This document shows positions 7,701 to 13,306 of a DNA stretch of 13,306 nucleotides, piece by piece. The position numbers were made by a program, and so were the translations under genes. The stretch comes from Ectocarpus siliculosus (Eukaryota; Sar; Phaeophyceae; Ectocarpales; Ectocarpaceae), in assembly GCA_000310025.1 (NCBI GenBank), contig FN648933.1, positions 1-13,306 on the forward strand, read 5' to 3'. The notes below the pieces were generated by a model. The model had not been told where the DNA came from, ran no database searches, and worked only from the letters and a program-made list of their open reading frames with translations. Within the stretch, counting starts at the first letter, position 1. Each line of letters begins with the position of its first letter.

Positions 7701-10476
7701 ACCCAACGTGCATGGGCGGTTGTAGTAGTCAGGGTGCATTGTCTCCGACCGTACGGAAATCCCGAGAGTTTGATGCCAAACGTATCCGCGAAAAGGAACA
7801 GATAATATTTGCTGTCGGGAAGTGCCGTGTGCCGTGTAACAGGGGTGATTACTGCTGCTGCAGTTGATACGCTGTGCGTCCTACCAAAGCTGCGCCAAAC
7901 CTAACTGTCTTGTTAATGATATGCTACTACGGCCGACGTGTGCTGCGCGGATATGATCTAACTTGTTATTTGAGGCTGCGCGTGGGATTGAACGCCATCC
8001 GCCCGTAAGCGCGAGCCGCCGTTTCGTATGTAGAAAACCTATACGGCCTCTACCTGTACGAAGAGGTATGTGTCGCTCATTGCGGGAAACAGGTCGTAAC
8101 TCTCCCACGCGGATGGGACCGTATTTGGTACGCATTGATGTCCTCCTCGATGTCCTACACTAAAGCATTTACACGTGGGACACTACCCTCTTGCCTTGCC
8201 CCCTTAACAGGCTCATCATCCGGACATGCCGACGACGACGTCGCCAGAACCCGACCAGATCACCACAGCGAGGATCAGGGTCCAGACTTTCTACAAGTAC
8301 CGCAGAGAGGGCGAGCAAGTGCATGACTTCATACGGAAGGCAGAGGTCCAAGTCGCTACCTACGAGGATATGCAAAGGCAGCGATCTGTCGGAGCACCAC
8401 TCCCCGCCGCAGCTGCGACCGGTGGCGGCGGCGGACGCTCATACGCCGAGTCACGGCGCAGCGTAAACTCGGCGATGCAGGGCAGGGAGTCGCTCGACGA
8501 GTCCCGTCCTGCGGGAGATGGGTTGCAGCAACCTCCCAGCCGTACGTCTGCAACGACCTTCCTGCACACACCACCACCCGCCGGTATTGCCACCCAGCAC
8601 GCCCACACCGGCTGCTGGGGCGAGACTCGCCCCCCGCCCGGTGGTTCTGGACGTCAACGCTTAGCCTTCGACCAGAGTCACCATGTTCACCGGCAGCCCC
8701 CGCCGCCCCTGCCTGGTGTACCCCCGAGTTATGCCGTGCATCATGCCAATCGTAATGCGACTCAATTCAACGAAGGTACGCACCTCGCGATAGGCGTACT
8801 GACCGAGGGCATCATTTCTTTTGCTGTACATAATTTGGCATCCGGATGTTCGTAATTATGTCTACACTGCCTTCACGAAGTGCTAGAGCGTACTCGCGGA
8901 TATACCGGGGCGGTTGGTGTACAGGTGCGTGTGTCGTTTGTGTATTTAAGATTTAATCAACTATCGATCTACACAACCCAAGGCGTGTGTTGTGATGTGC
9001 TGCGCCAACGAGGAGCTGGTGCTTGTGCGCAAATGGGCCTATTTTCACTACCACCTGCCACTCTTGTGCGTCTGCCTCGTTTGTCAGTGTGATGTCTTTG
9101 TCTCTTCGTATGTACCGTAGCGCAAGAGCAGTACTACCACGTGAAGTGTGTGTCCCGAGGATGCGCCGGTAACCACGTATAGCAGTGAGAGCTTTCCATG
9201 CACCCGTCGGTCGGCAGCACCATGTGGCAGGTACACGGCACGCGCCCGGTTGTTCGCATCGCATTCAAGCACAGTTCGTCGTCGCACCGGGTGTCCCATC
9301 CAGTCGTGGTCGTCGCCGTATCCGAACGTTCTTTGGCCGTCCGCGTCTGGTCCACAATGCTGAACCGAAAATAAAATCCTAGCTTATATGTTCTTCCCAC
9401 ACCGGCATGTAGATTACAGTCTCGTATGCATTTGGGAAATGCGTTGTTGATGATGCCACGAGAAGCACGGGGATGACAAGTAATCCTGACCATCAACGCC
9501 CACCCCTGCATCTACCAACCCCATGTCTGTTACCTCGCGGCCGTCAGGGATAGAAGATCTTCTCGATACACTGGCCGAGCGAGTCCTAGTTCGGCATCCT
9601 TCGGTGGGTTACATGAGGATGACCATCGCCGTTTATCTCGATCTGAAGCGACGGGCACCAGGGAAGGGGGCGTTGGCCCACAATTTCTAACGGGAGCGCG
9701 AAGACATTTGAAAGGTTAGGCCGACCATGTCATGCACAAGTGTGTTGTAAACATCCGTAGAGGTCGCTTATTCCGTTCTTTGCTTCCCCACTACATCGAA
9801 ACGATCTATAGTTTGAGATGACATTCCGACGCGCACGACGCTGGTGGTGTCGATTGACGTACCGGATTGCTTCTCCTGCAGTCAATCCCGTCTGCCTGGT
9901 TGTCACCAAAGTACCCAAAAACGACGCTGTATTACAGCCGGCTTGACTTCCTCGGTAACGTTACAGTTGGCACCAAGGTCTCCCTGGACAAGCCAGACGT
10001 ATGATTGAAATTCTGGGCAAGGGATCGCCGAAGAACAGGAGATGACGGCCAGAGGGTCGGCAGTATTTCCTGCAGTCGAAACGGAAGCACAAGGAAGGTA
10101 CCTATACGTCAGGGGAGGACACCACGCGGTCTATGTACATCGTCTATCGGTATATTCTGTATCACCTCTGCCACAGCAACACGAGGTCCATGCCTCTCGT
10201 CACATACGTCCTGTTCCGCTGACTCGACCTCGGAACGCCCCCCGTGGACTCACGCCCCGACATTCTTTCCGTGCTCGCTTTTGAATTCGTGGAGTATGCA
10301 GGAACATGAAACTTCTCGAAGATATGGGCACCGTCTTGAACGAAGCTGATTTTTTCACCACAGCATCTAGTCTCGAAGCGGGTCTCGGGACCGCTGCTCC
10401 GGCCGCCATAAGCGCGCCTGTTCCGGCATCTGCCAGCACGCCTGTGCAGGGGTCTGCTTCATCACCAGGGACCTGA
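4121..10476 (+). CDS. intron-rich gene of unknown family (composite model)
   Basis: I do not recognise this protein. A chain of open segments with good splice signals joins in phase: 4121-4709, 4896-4920, 5038-5539, 6004-6129, 7137-7277, 7697-7844, 8034-8065, 8211-8775, 8887-8924, 9413-9479, 9548-9603, 9882-9954, 10076-10097 and 10302-10476, with stop TGA at 10474. The exons sum to 2559 nt, 853 codons including the stop. Extra exons are possible at 5716-5733 and 6362-6465. The N-terminal 195 residues look globular. The middle is Ser/Ala/Pro-rich with a coiled coil, then comes a second helical segment and a Pro/Gly-rich linker, and the C-terminus is made of short hydrophobic exons and an Ala/Pro/Ser tail. 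The layout suggests a scaffold or regulatory protein, but function is unknown. The region could also hold two or more genes. Each junction is inferred without transcript data. Confidence 0.45.
4896..4920 (+). CDS. exon 2: 25-nt microexon
   Basis: A TTTTAG acceptor ends at 4895 and a perfect GTATGT donor starts at 4921. The 25 bases keep the reading frame of exon 1 (the 186-base intron is a multiple of 3) and encode about AVYDATLT. Without this microexon, exon 1 does not connect in frame to the coding frame of exon 3, so phase is the main support. Confidence 0.5.
5038..5539 (+). CDS. exon 3: disordered Ser/Ala-rich linker and coiled coil
   Basis: The acceptor is a pyrimidine-rich stretch ending TTCTAG at 5037 and the donor is GCG|GTGAGC at 5540. 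The frame is open for 167 codons. The first two thirds are rich in Ser, Ala, Pro, Arg and Asp, typical of a disordered linker, and contain a G9 tract at 5189-5197 encoding glycines. The last part, roughly 5370-5490, reads ERAERRAAGERTSLAAQRER and continues VDSLQAALAASS, an amphipathic helix likely to form a coiled coil. Two other long frames overlap (one plus, one minus); they are Arg- or Cys-rich and do not fit the splice phases. Reading straight through the donor would end the protein at 5587, a possible alternative 3' end. Confidence 0.5.
5540..6003 (+). other. intron with candidate 18-nt microexon
   Basis: This interval starts with GTGAGC and ends with TTGCAG. At 5716-5733 a TTTAG acceptor and CAG|GTTTGC donor flank 18 bases that would insert EKNLRQ in phase 0 without shifting the frame. 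The microexon is only suggestive. The rest is T-rich at 5650-5700 and otherwise unremarkable. Confidence 0.3.
6004..6129 (+). CDS. exon: acidic Pro-rich linker, 42 codons
   Basis: A clear acceptor (TTGTCCCTTGCAG) ends at 6003 and a consensus GTGAGT donor starts at 6130. The exon is 126 nt, phase 0 at both ends, and begins SLLPGRREGG and ends NNPPAAPS. Composition (Glu, Asp, Gln, Pro, Ala) suits a disordered linker. One other frame is also open but Arg-rich. Confidence 0.5.
6215..6465 (+). CDS. two candidate exons with unresolved upstream join
   Basis: 6362-6465 reads GNPNEHLLLSVERIDYTIAR and continues to YPSARCP before a CCG|GTGTAA donor. An acceptor CTAGGTCAG precedes it. Its phase agrees with an exon ending at 6273 (ACAG|GTATTC) that encodes RGMFFDLNMLFARFRT and has a pyrimidine-rich acceptor ending GTCGAG at 6214. 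The two join in phase across an 88-base intron. The link from this pair back to the exon ending at 6129 does not keep frame with the reading I prefer there, so either a splice site is misread or these exons are alternative or spurious. Confidence 0.3.
6466..7136 (+). other. probable intron with repeat insertion
   Basis: No exon could be supported. It contains a second copy of the microsatellite-plus-tail repeat at 6778-6836, an alternating ATATATAC stretch around 6838, and two G tracts of eight and seven (7043-7050 and 7053-7059). Confidence 0.35.
6778..6836. repeat. CGA/CCACGA microsatellite with conserved tail (copy 2)
   Basis: The tract of CGA and CCACGA units ends in a 39-base segment at 6798-6836 that matches 2943-2981 at 36 of 39 positions, including the shared ACAACAACGGCCTACAAA core and TTTTATAG. 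Flanks on the other side are unrelated. It most likely marks the end of a dispersed retroposon. Confidence 0.55.
7137..7277 (+). CDS. exon: 47 codons, phase 0 to 0
   Basis: The acceptor tract runs through TCCGTCTTAACGGGCAG to 7136 and a consensus GTGAGT donor begins at 7278. The translation begins VTFVASHEQGSVVAPVGTST and ends NNAAMSP. It mixes beta-prone and Gly/Ala/Pro residues. The frame is also open upstream to about 7032, so an earlier acceptor is possible. Confidence 0.45.
7278..7696 (+). other. probable intron
   Basis: GTGAGT opens this interval and a pyrimidine-rich tract ending TTGGCAG closes it. The frame of the preceding exon stays open to 7541, so part of this stretch could be retained coding sequence. 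A T-rich stretch at 7374-7390 could serve another acceptor. Nothing more can be supported. Confidence 0.3.
7697..7844 (+). CDS. exon: basic/acidic helix segment
   Basis: The acceptor CACCCCCTGCTTTGG...GGCAG ends at 7696. The frame begins EHPTCMGGC and includes SREFDAKRIREKEQIIFAVG, a strongly helical charged segment, then a Cys-containing stretch. A donor AGGG|GTGATT at 7845 leaves one base, which matches the two-base start of the next exon. Read through, the frame would stop at a TGA at 7865, so the donor position is the weaker end. Confidence 0.4.
8034..8065 (+). CDS. exon: 32-nt microexon
   Basis: GTATGTAG precedes 8034 and a strong GAG|GTATGT donor follows 8065. The encoded peptide is about ENLYGLYLYEE. 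Its phases fit the exons on both sides. The acceptor is less certain than the donor; a start at the AG ending at 8014 would add residues AVSYV in the same frame. Confidence 0.4.
8211..8775 (+). CDS. exon: helical segment followed by Pro/Gly-rich linker
   Basis: This is the largest internal exon. The acceptor is excellent (CTTGCCTTGCCCCCTTAACAG, ending at 8210). The first 55 residues after AHHPDMPTTTSPEP form a charged helical segment (for example YKYRREGEQVHDFIRKAEVQ). Then come a glycine run near 8420-8440, a Ser/Arg-rich part and a long Pro-rich part with polyproline (QPPPPLPGVPPSY near 8694-8730). The donor is GAAG|GTACGC at 8776; read through it, the frame ends at 8855. Polyproline segments of this kind commonly bind SH3, WW or profilin-like partners, but that is inference. 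Confidence 0.55.
8887..8924 (+). CDS. exon: 38-nt microexon
   Basis: The 111-base intron before it ends GTGCTAG at 8886. The donor is CAG|GTGCGT at 8925. The peptide is about ERTRGYTGAVGVQ, where the first residue is split across the intron. Phase 1 to 0 fits its neighbours. Confidence 0.4.
8925..9412 (+). other. probable intron, no exon supported
   Basis: The interval begins GTGCGTG and ends at the pyrimidine-rich TTCTTCCCACACCGGCATGTAG. An AATAAA at 9370-9375 could be a polyadenylation signal if a transcript ended here, or chance. Open frames on both strands are short and without character. Confidence 0.3.
9413..9479 (+). CDS. exon: 67 nt
   Basis: The acceptor ends GTAG at 9412 and the donor is CAA|GTAATC at 9480. 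The peptide begins ITVSYAFGKCVVDDATRSTG. It starts in phase 0 and leaves one base, matching the next exon. An alternative acceptor seven bases downstream (TTACAG) would need another phase. Confidence 0.35.
9548..9603 (+). CDS. exon: amphipathic helix, 56 nt (or longer terminal exon)
   Basis: The acceptor is long and pyrimidine-rich, ending GGCCGTCAG at 9547. The encoded helix is IEDLLDTLAERVLVRHPS, followed by a TCG|GTGGGT donor at 9604. If this donor is not used the frame stays open through VGYMRMTIAVYLDLKRR to a TAA at 9688-9690, an equally protein-like alternative 3' end. The frame also runs upstream to an ATG at 9522. Confidence 0.4.
9882..9998 (+). CDS. exon: aromatic/beta-prone, up to 39 codons
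   Basis: A very good acceptor (GATTGCTTCTCCTGCAG) ends at 9881. The reading SIPSAWLSPKYPKTTLYYSR continues LDFLGNVTVGTKVSLDKPD. There are two donor options: GTAACG at 9955 (after 73 nt, phase 1) or GTATGA at 9999 (phase 0). The first joins in phase to a 22-nt exon at 10076-10097; the second would need a 40-base intron to 10039, which is unusually short. Confidence 0.45.
10076..10097 (+). CDS. exon: 22-nt microexon (alternative start 10039)
   Basis: ATTTCCTGCAG precedes it and AAG|GTACCT follows. It encodes about ETEAQG. It fits in phase between the exon ending at 9954 and the terminal exon at 10302. If the exon starts at 10039 the peptide is EMTARGSAVFPAVETEAQG instead. Confidence 0.3.
10302..10476 (+). 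CDS. terminal exon with Ala/Pro/Ser tail
   Basis: TATGCAG precedes 10302 and the frame closes with TGA at 10474-10476. The sequence NMKLLEDMGTVLNEADFFTT is a short acidic helix, followed by an Ala/Pro/Ser/Thr-rich tail ending GSASSPGT. The internal ATG at 10306 means this could also be a separate small ORF of 56 codons. No polyadenylation signal is obvious downstream. Confidence 0.4.
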
Positions 10477-11463
10477 ACAGGCCGTGCAAATCTACAGCGG
10501 TACACCATCTTCAGTACGTAGCGACGCAATGCCTGGCTGTAACGTCAAGCTACGGCAACAACTGAACAGCACGCCCGGGTGTGTTCCGTACGAAAAATAC
10601 GAGACGCCGGAAGGGCACCCAAGTAACATAAGAGTCTTGTGCCTGTTCTTCTTTCTGATTTAGCACCCTTTGAATAATGAGACGCAAGTGTATGGTAGGT
10701 CGGAGTCCCCGCGCGTGCTTCCGAACACGGGCGGCGTCAGGCTCAATGGCCAAATGACGAGCGCCAGGCGGTCGTTCTTAGTGTCTCGTGGCGTGAAAGT
10801 GTTGTCCCCTCTGTAGGCCCTACCTCTGTGCGCGGAAGCAGACGTCTGTTTCCGCACGGAGACTCAGAGACAGCGGTCGTGTACGTGTCGCTGAGGTATT
10901 GGTGTGTTGCCTTTTTATTTCCGTGTCGTTGTCATGAGCATAGCCCACACGTTGTCTCTTTCCCTTGTCTCTGTCCGTTCTGTTCTTTGGACTTTTCTCT
11001 TGCTTTCCTGTCCTTTTTGCCAGTCTAGTCTTACCTCGCTTAGTGCGTATAGGCGAGCGTGTTGTCCTAGACTATCTGTCGTTGATTGCTACCGACTTGC
11101 TTTTGTTGGGGTCTTTTGTGTTTTCCTGTGTTTTGTTATAGTTTAGTTTTCCTGTGACCACGGGAATCGACCGCGTAAAGTCTTGTACTACGAAGTATGG
11201 ACAGAATAAGGCACCGGGTGCCGAGGTCGGATCGATATTAAAGTGAAGACAAAAACAACAGTAAGAAGAGGTAAAGACCGAGCTTCTAGAGCCGATCTCA
11301 GTCCACGCTGTGAACATCCTAGAACTACAAGCAGTTATGTTTACCTGGGACGATTCAAAGAGTTCTTACTGTTGTTCGATAATCTGCTCTTGTCGGTGAC
11401 GTGATAATAGCCAGTACCTGCTGTAGACATGCGGTGGCTCAGATTGACTCGTTGTCGAGGTCA
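10477..11463. other. intergenic region with pyrimidine-rich tract
   Basis: No gene is supported. From about 10940 to 11150 the plus strand is strongly T/C-rich (TCTCTTTCCCTTGTCTCTG and similar), ending in several CAG/TAG acceptor-like sites such as TTTTTGCCAG at 11023. It may be a 3' or 5' untranslated region, a large intron end, or spacer. The remaining sequence has only short, featureless frames. Confidence 0.35.
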
Positions 11464-11475
11464 TTATATTTATTT
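11464..11475 (+). promoter_or_regulatory. TATA-like box
   Basis: TTATATTTATTT lies about 47-58 bases upstream of the ATG at 11522, with a CA-rich leader between. Position and composition fit a core promoter with a short leader; this is inference. Confidence 0.35.
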
Positions 11476-11521
11476 CCGGAGACGATCACCATCGACCTCC
11501 ACACTCCACACACACACCGGC

Positions 11522-11661
11522 ATGCAGCACGCATCAGCGCCCGTCCTGCTCCCACTGCCGCTGCTCTTGGCGTGTTGGTCGGGCTCGGGGGTCTCGCACA
11601 TGAACCACAACCAGCTCAGTGTAGGCGAAATGGTCGCGCACGACCTCTCCGACGGGAACGG
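11522..11661 (+). CDS. candidate first exon, secreted or membrane protein
   Basis: The frame begins with ATG at 11522 and reads MQHASAPVLLPLPLLLACWS, a hydrophobic core followed by a small-residue segment (GSG) that resembles an N-terminal signal peptide. It continues MNHNQLSVGEMVAHDLSDGN to a TAG, or to a donor GG|GTAGAT at 11662. The NHNQLSVGE...LSDGNG stretch faintly recalls bulb-type lectin repeats, but this is too weak to assign. Another plus frame is open across the whole region and cannot be excluded. Confidence 0.35.
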
Positions 11662-11988
11662 GTAGATCGTAGGCAGCCAGTTGCGAGCTGCAGGCATGTA
11701 CCGTTATTGTGTGTGCTATGGTACCGGGTGCGATCGGTTTCTAAATCCTTTCTGTCTTGTTCCTTTATCGCGCCCTGGTGCCGTAACACACATGGGTGCG
11801 TAAACACCAATACCGGTGCGGTAAATGCAATTACACCGTTCCGTGATCGATGTATCCGCGCGCCCGGTGCCAAAACCACGATGTGTGCCATCAGACGCAC
11901 AATTGCGGTACTATCGTACGTCGGAACACATGCGGCAAAAAGCAGTGTACCAATTCGTGACTTCACCGTAACTTGTCGAATCACCCAG

Positions 11989-12162
11989 AAACGGGATATT
12001 CCCACTTCGGAGCAAGTTCTGTCTGAAATGGAGGGAGTGTTGGCCTCTACAGAGATCCACCCTAACGAGACAGGGATGCTATCGTCGCAAGAGCTCAATG
12101 CTGATATCCAGCCGGGAGAAAAGCTCCGACCTGGCGATGGCCTTCTGTGGTTGAAGCCGGAG
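11989..12162 (+). CDS. candidate exon, 58 codons, unknown
   Basis: The acceptor-like AATCACCCAG ends at 11988 and a GAG|GTGCTT donor follows 12162. The translation begins KRDIPTSEQVLSEMEGVLAS and ends PGDGLLWLKPE, with the balanced acidic/hydrophobic composition of real protein. It lies in a plus-strand frame open from 11401 to 12453, longer than expected by chance. The phase does not match the best donor of the exon ending at 11661, so the join is unresolved. It lies just past the 3' end of the convergent dioxygenase gene, so transcripts may overlap. Confidence 0.35.
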
Positions 12163-12226
12163 GTGCTTACTCATGCCACAGTTACAAAGATAACACCAAG
12201 TCTATTGTTACTCATATCATGCACAC

Positions 12227-13306
12227 TCAGTCGACCAAGTCTATTTTTCCCGTTGCCGCCTGCGGACAACCAAGCGCACGGAGAAAGATGTGGAGACGAG
12301 CAAGCCATGCAGCAGTACAACCGTCGCCGCCGTGTACGGATAGACCATGCCATAGTAATCCCCATCCACGCGGAATCTGGCATTCGACGGCGCTACCCTG
12401 CTCGTAGTTCTTGTGGACATCAAGATGGCTGCCATCCACGATACGAAGGATAGTCCCCTCTTGAACCGCACACAACGCGGAATACGGAGGCGGCTGAGGT
12501 CGACTGTTTCCGCGAGTCCCCGCCTGTGTTCGGCCCGCCATCTGATCGGTGATCTTCTCCAATACCTGGTCCCGGTGGAAAACCTGCCGTCGGTCGGACC
12601 ATTGGTGCGAGACACGGAGCGGTGCGAAAGAAAAAATAGGTGAAATGGTGTTTTGCCGGGTGACCATGCGTGAACAGCGTCGAGAAACCCGCACGAAACA
12701 CATCGCTACTGAGCCGATGTTCACTTCACCTGTGCCAAGAGTCCCTCTAGACTGAGCAAGCAAGTGCTTATCTCCGCGAGGATCCGATCGTACCCCGGGT
12801 TGTCGAGAGCCCACAGCACGTACACCAGCGTATCTTCCATGTCACCGGAGACACTACCAAAATCAGTGCCCAGATCACTAAGGGGAATCATGAGCCTGTC
12901 CTGACCCTTTATTCTCGTGTATCTCCTTTTCAACATGACACTCTTGACAGAACCGTCCGTGTCTTCCACGAGCCGCGCCACAGCCGATGCCATTGATGAT
13001 GTCTTCGTGCGGGCCTCCTGCTCTGAAGCGAACAGCGGGACGCATACCTTCCCGTCTCTCATCAGCTTCTTTCGTGCGAGTCTCCCGTAGGGGGTACCCA
13101 CGAATTCGGCGATACACCGCTGTTCGGCCGCGTGTCGTGCAGCCCCACTAAGAGTGCGCTGGGCGCTCTTCATCCCAGTGACCAATTTCTGGATATCCGT
13201 TCTAGACTGTTCAACGCCGATATCGTCGTCAATATACGGGTTGAGGATCGCGCTTCGTGTCGAGTGCGCGCTGGCATGAGCGCGCGGGGGGGGGGGGGGG
13301 GGGGGG
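12227..13306 (-). CDS. Fe(II)/2-oxoglutarate dioxygenase-like protein, two exons, 5'-partial
   Basis: Exon 1 (12730-13306, continuing past the window) and exon 2 (12227-12583, stop TGA) join in phase 0 across a 146-base intron with CAG|GTGAAG donor and CGGCAG acceptor. The visible protein is about 310 residues. Exon 1 is helical and charged. Exon 2 carries the double-stranded beta-helix signature in order: HRD (the HxD iron ligands, 12569-12577), then YSALCAVQEGT, GSH at 12425-12433, WHGLSVHGGDG with the distal histidine at 12332-12334, and ARLHIFL with the likely 2-oxoglutarate-binding Arg 12 residues later (12296-12298). This order and spacing match protist Fe(II)/2OG oxygenases, which hydroxylate protein, nucleic acid or small-molecule targets; substrate unknown. 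No start codon is visible in frame; the polyproline coded by the C tract may be intronic, with a CCAG acceptor near 13275. Confidence 0.75.
12584..12729 (-). other. intron of the dioxygenase-like gene
   Basis: It starts GTGAAG and ends CGACGGCAG on the minus strand, with a strong pyrimidine tract (CCTATTTTTTCTTTCGCACC). Removing it brings exon 1 directly to the VFHRDQ segment that carries the iron-binding HxD motif. Without splicing, exon 1 would stop at 12721. Confidence 0.65.
13286..13306. repeat. 21-base G tract at the window edge
   Basis: An uninterrupted run of 21 G closes the window. On the minus strand it is a C tract upstream of a CCAG, so it could be an extreme polypyrimidine tract of an upstream intron. 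It could also mark an assembly break at a homopolymer. Confidence 0.7.

Noticed and set aside
7980-8010. tRNA-like GGATTGAAC segment
   Set aside because: It lacks a matching acceptor stem, D arm and anticodon arm; no tRNA can be folded around it.
9370-9375. AATAAA as the polyadenylation signal ending the large plus-strand gene
   Set aside because: Good exon-like segments in compatible phase continue downstream to 10476, so it is more likely chance; it remains possible for a truncated transcript.
12420-12701. Other minus-strand frames overlapping dioxygenase exon 2 (12241-12615 and 12420-12701)
   Set aside because: They lack the HxD, GSH, distal His and Arg pattern that the chosen frame shows and are explained as shadows.

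Overview
The window looks like nuclear DNA of a eukaryote, most likely a protist or alga. The reasons are spliceosomal-type splice signals (GTGAGT, GTATGT and GTACGC donors; pyrimidine-rich TAG/CAG acceptors), coding sequence broken into small phase-compatible exons, abundant microsatellites, and a strand-asymmetric C-rich repeat at the left edge that resembles a subtelomere. I see no bacterial operon structure, no RNA gene and no recognisable viral hallmark gene. The exact lineage cannot be read from the sequence.

Layout. 1-911: degenerate C/A-rich repeats built from CCGA, CCCAA and CCCTA units with a higher-order period of about 288 bases. 912-3300: repeat-rich, apparently gene-free DNA holding a fold-back element, a perfect 12-bp hairpin, nested direct and inverted repeats, CAG/CTG tracts, three diverged tandem copies of a ~240-base unit, a CAA/CGA microsatellite with a conserved tail that recurs at 6798, and an array of twelve CCATGG palindromes spaced mostly one helical turn apart. 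3300-4120: transition and possible promoter.

4121-10476 (+): a series of exon-like open segments whose splice sites and phases fit one intron-rich gene of about 850 codons. I do not recognise its family. It has a globular N-terminal part, a coiled-coil/Ser-Ala linker, a helical segment followed by a long Pro/Gly-rich stretch, and short conserved-looking C-terminal exons. Several exons are microexons of 22-38 nt. 11522-12162 (+): possible start of a second gene, with a TATA-like box, a signal-peptide-like first exon and one downstream exon. 12227-13306 (-): the clearest gene, a two-exon, 5'-truncated Fe(II)/2-oxoglutarate dioxygenase-like (double-stranded beta-helix) protein running off the window into a 21-base G tract.

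The dioxygenase gene converges on the plus-strand genes. No functional link between the genes can be shown. Splice junctions are inferences from motif, phase and protein character; no transcript evidence was available.
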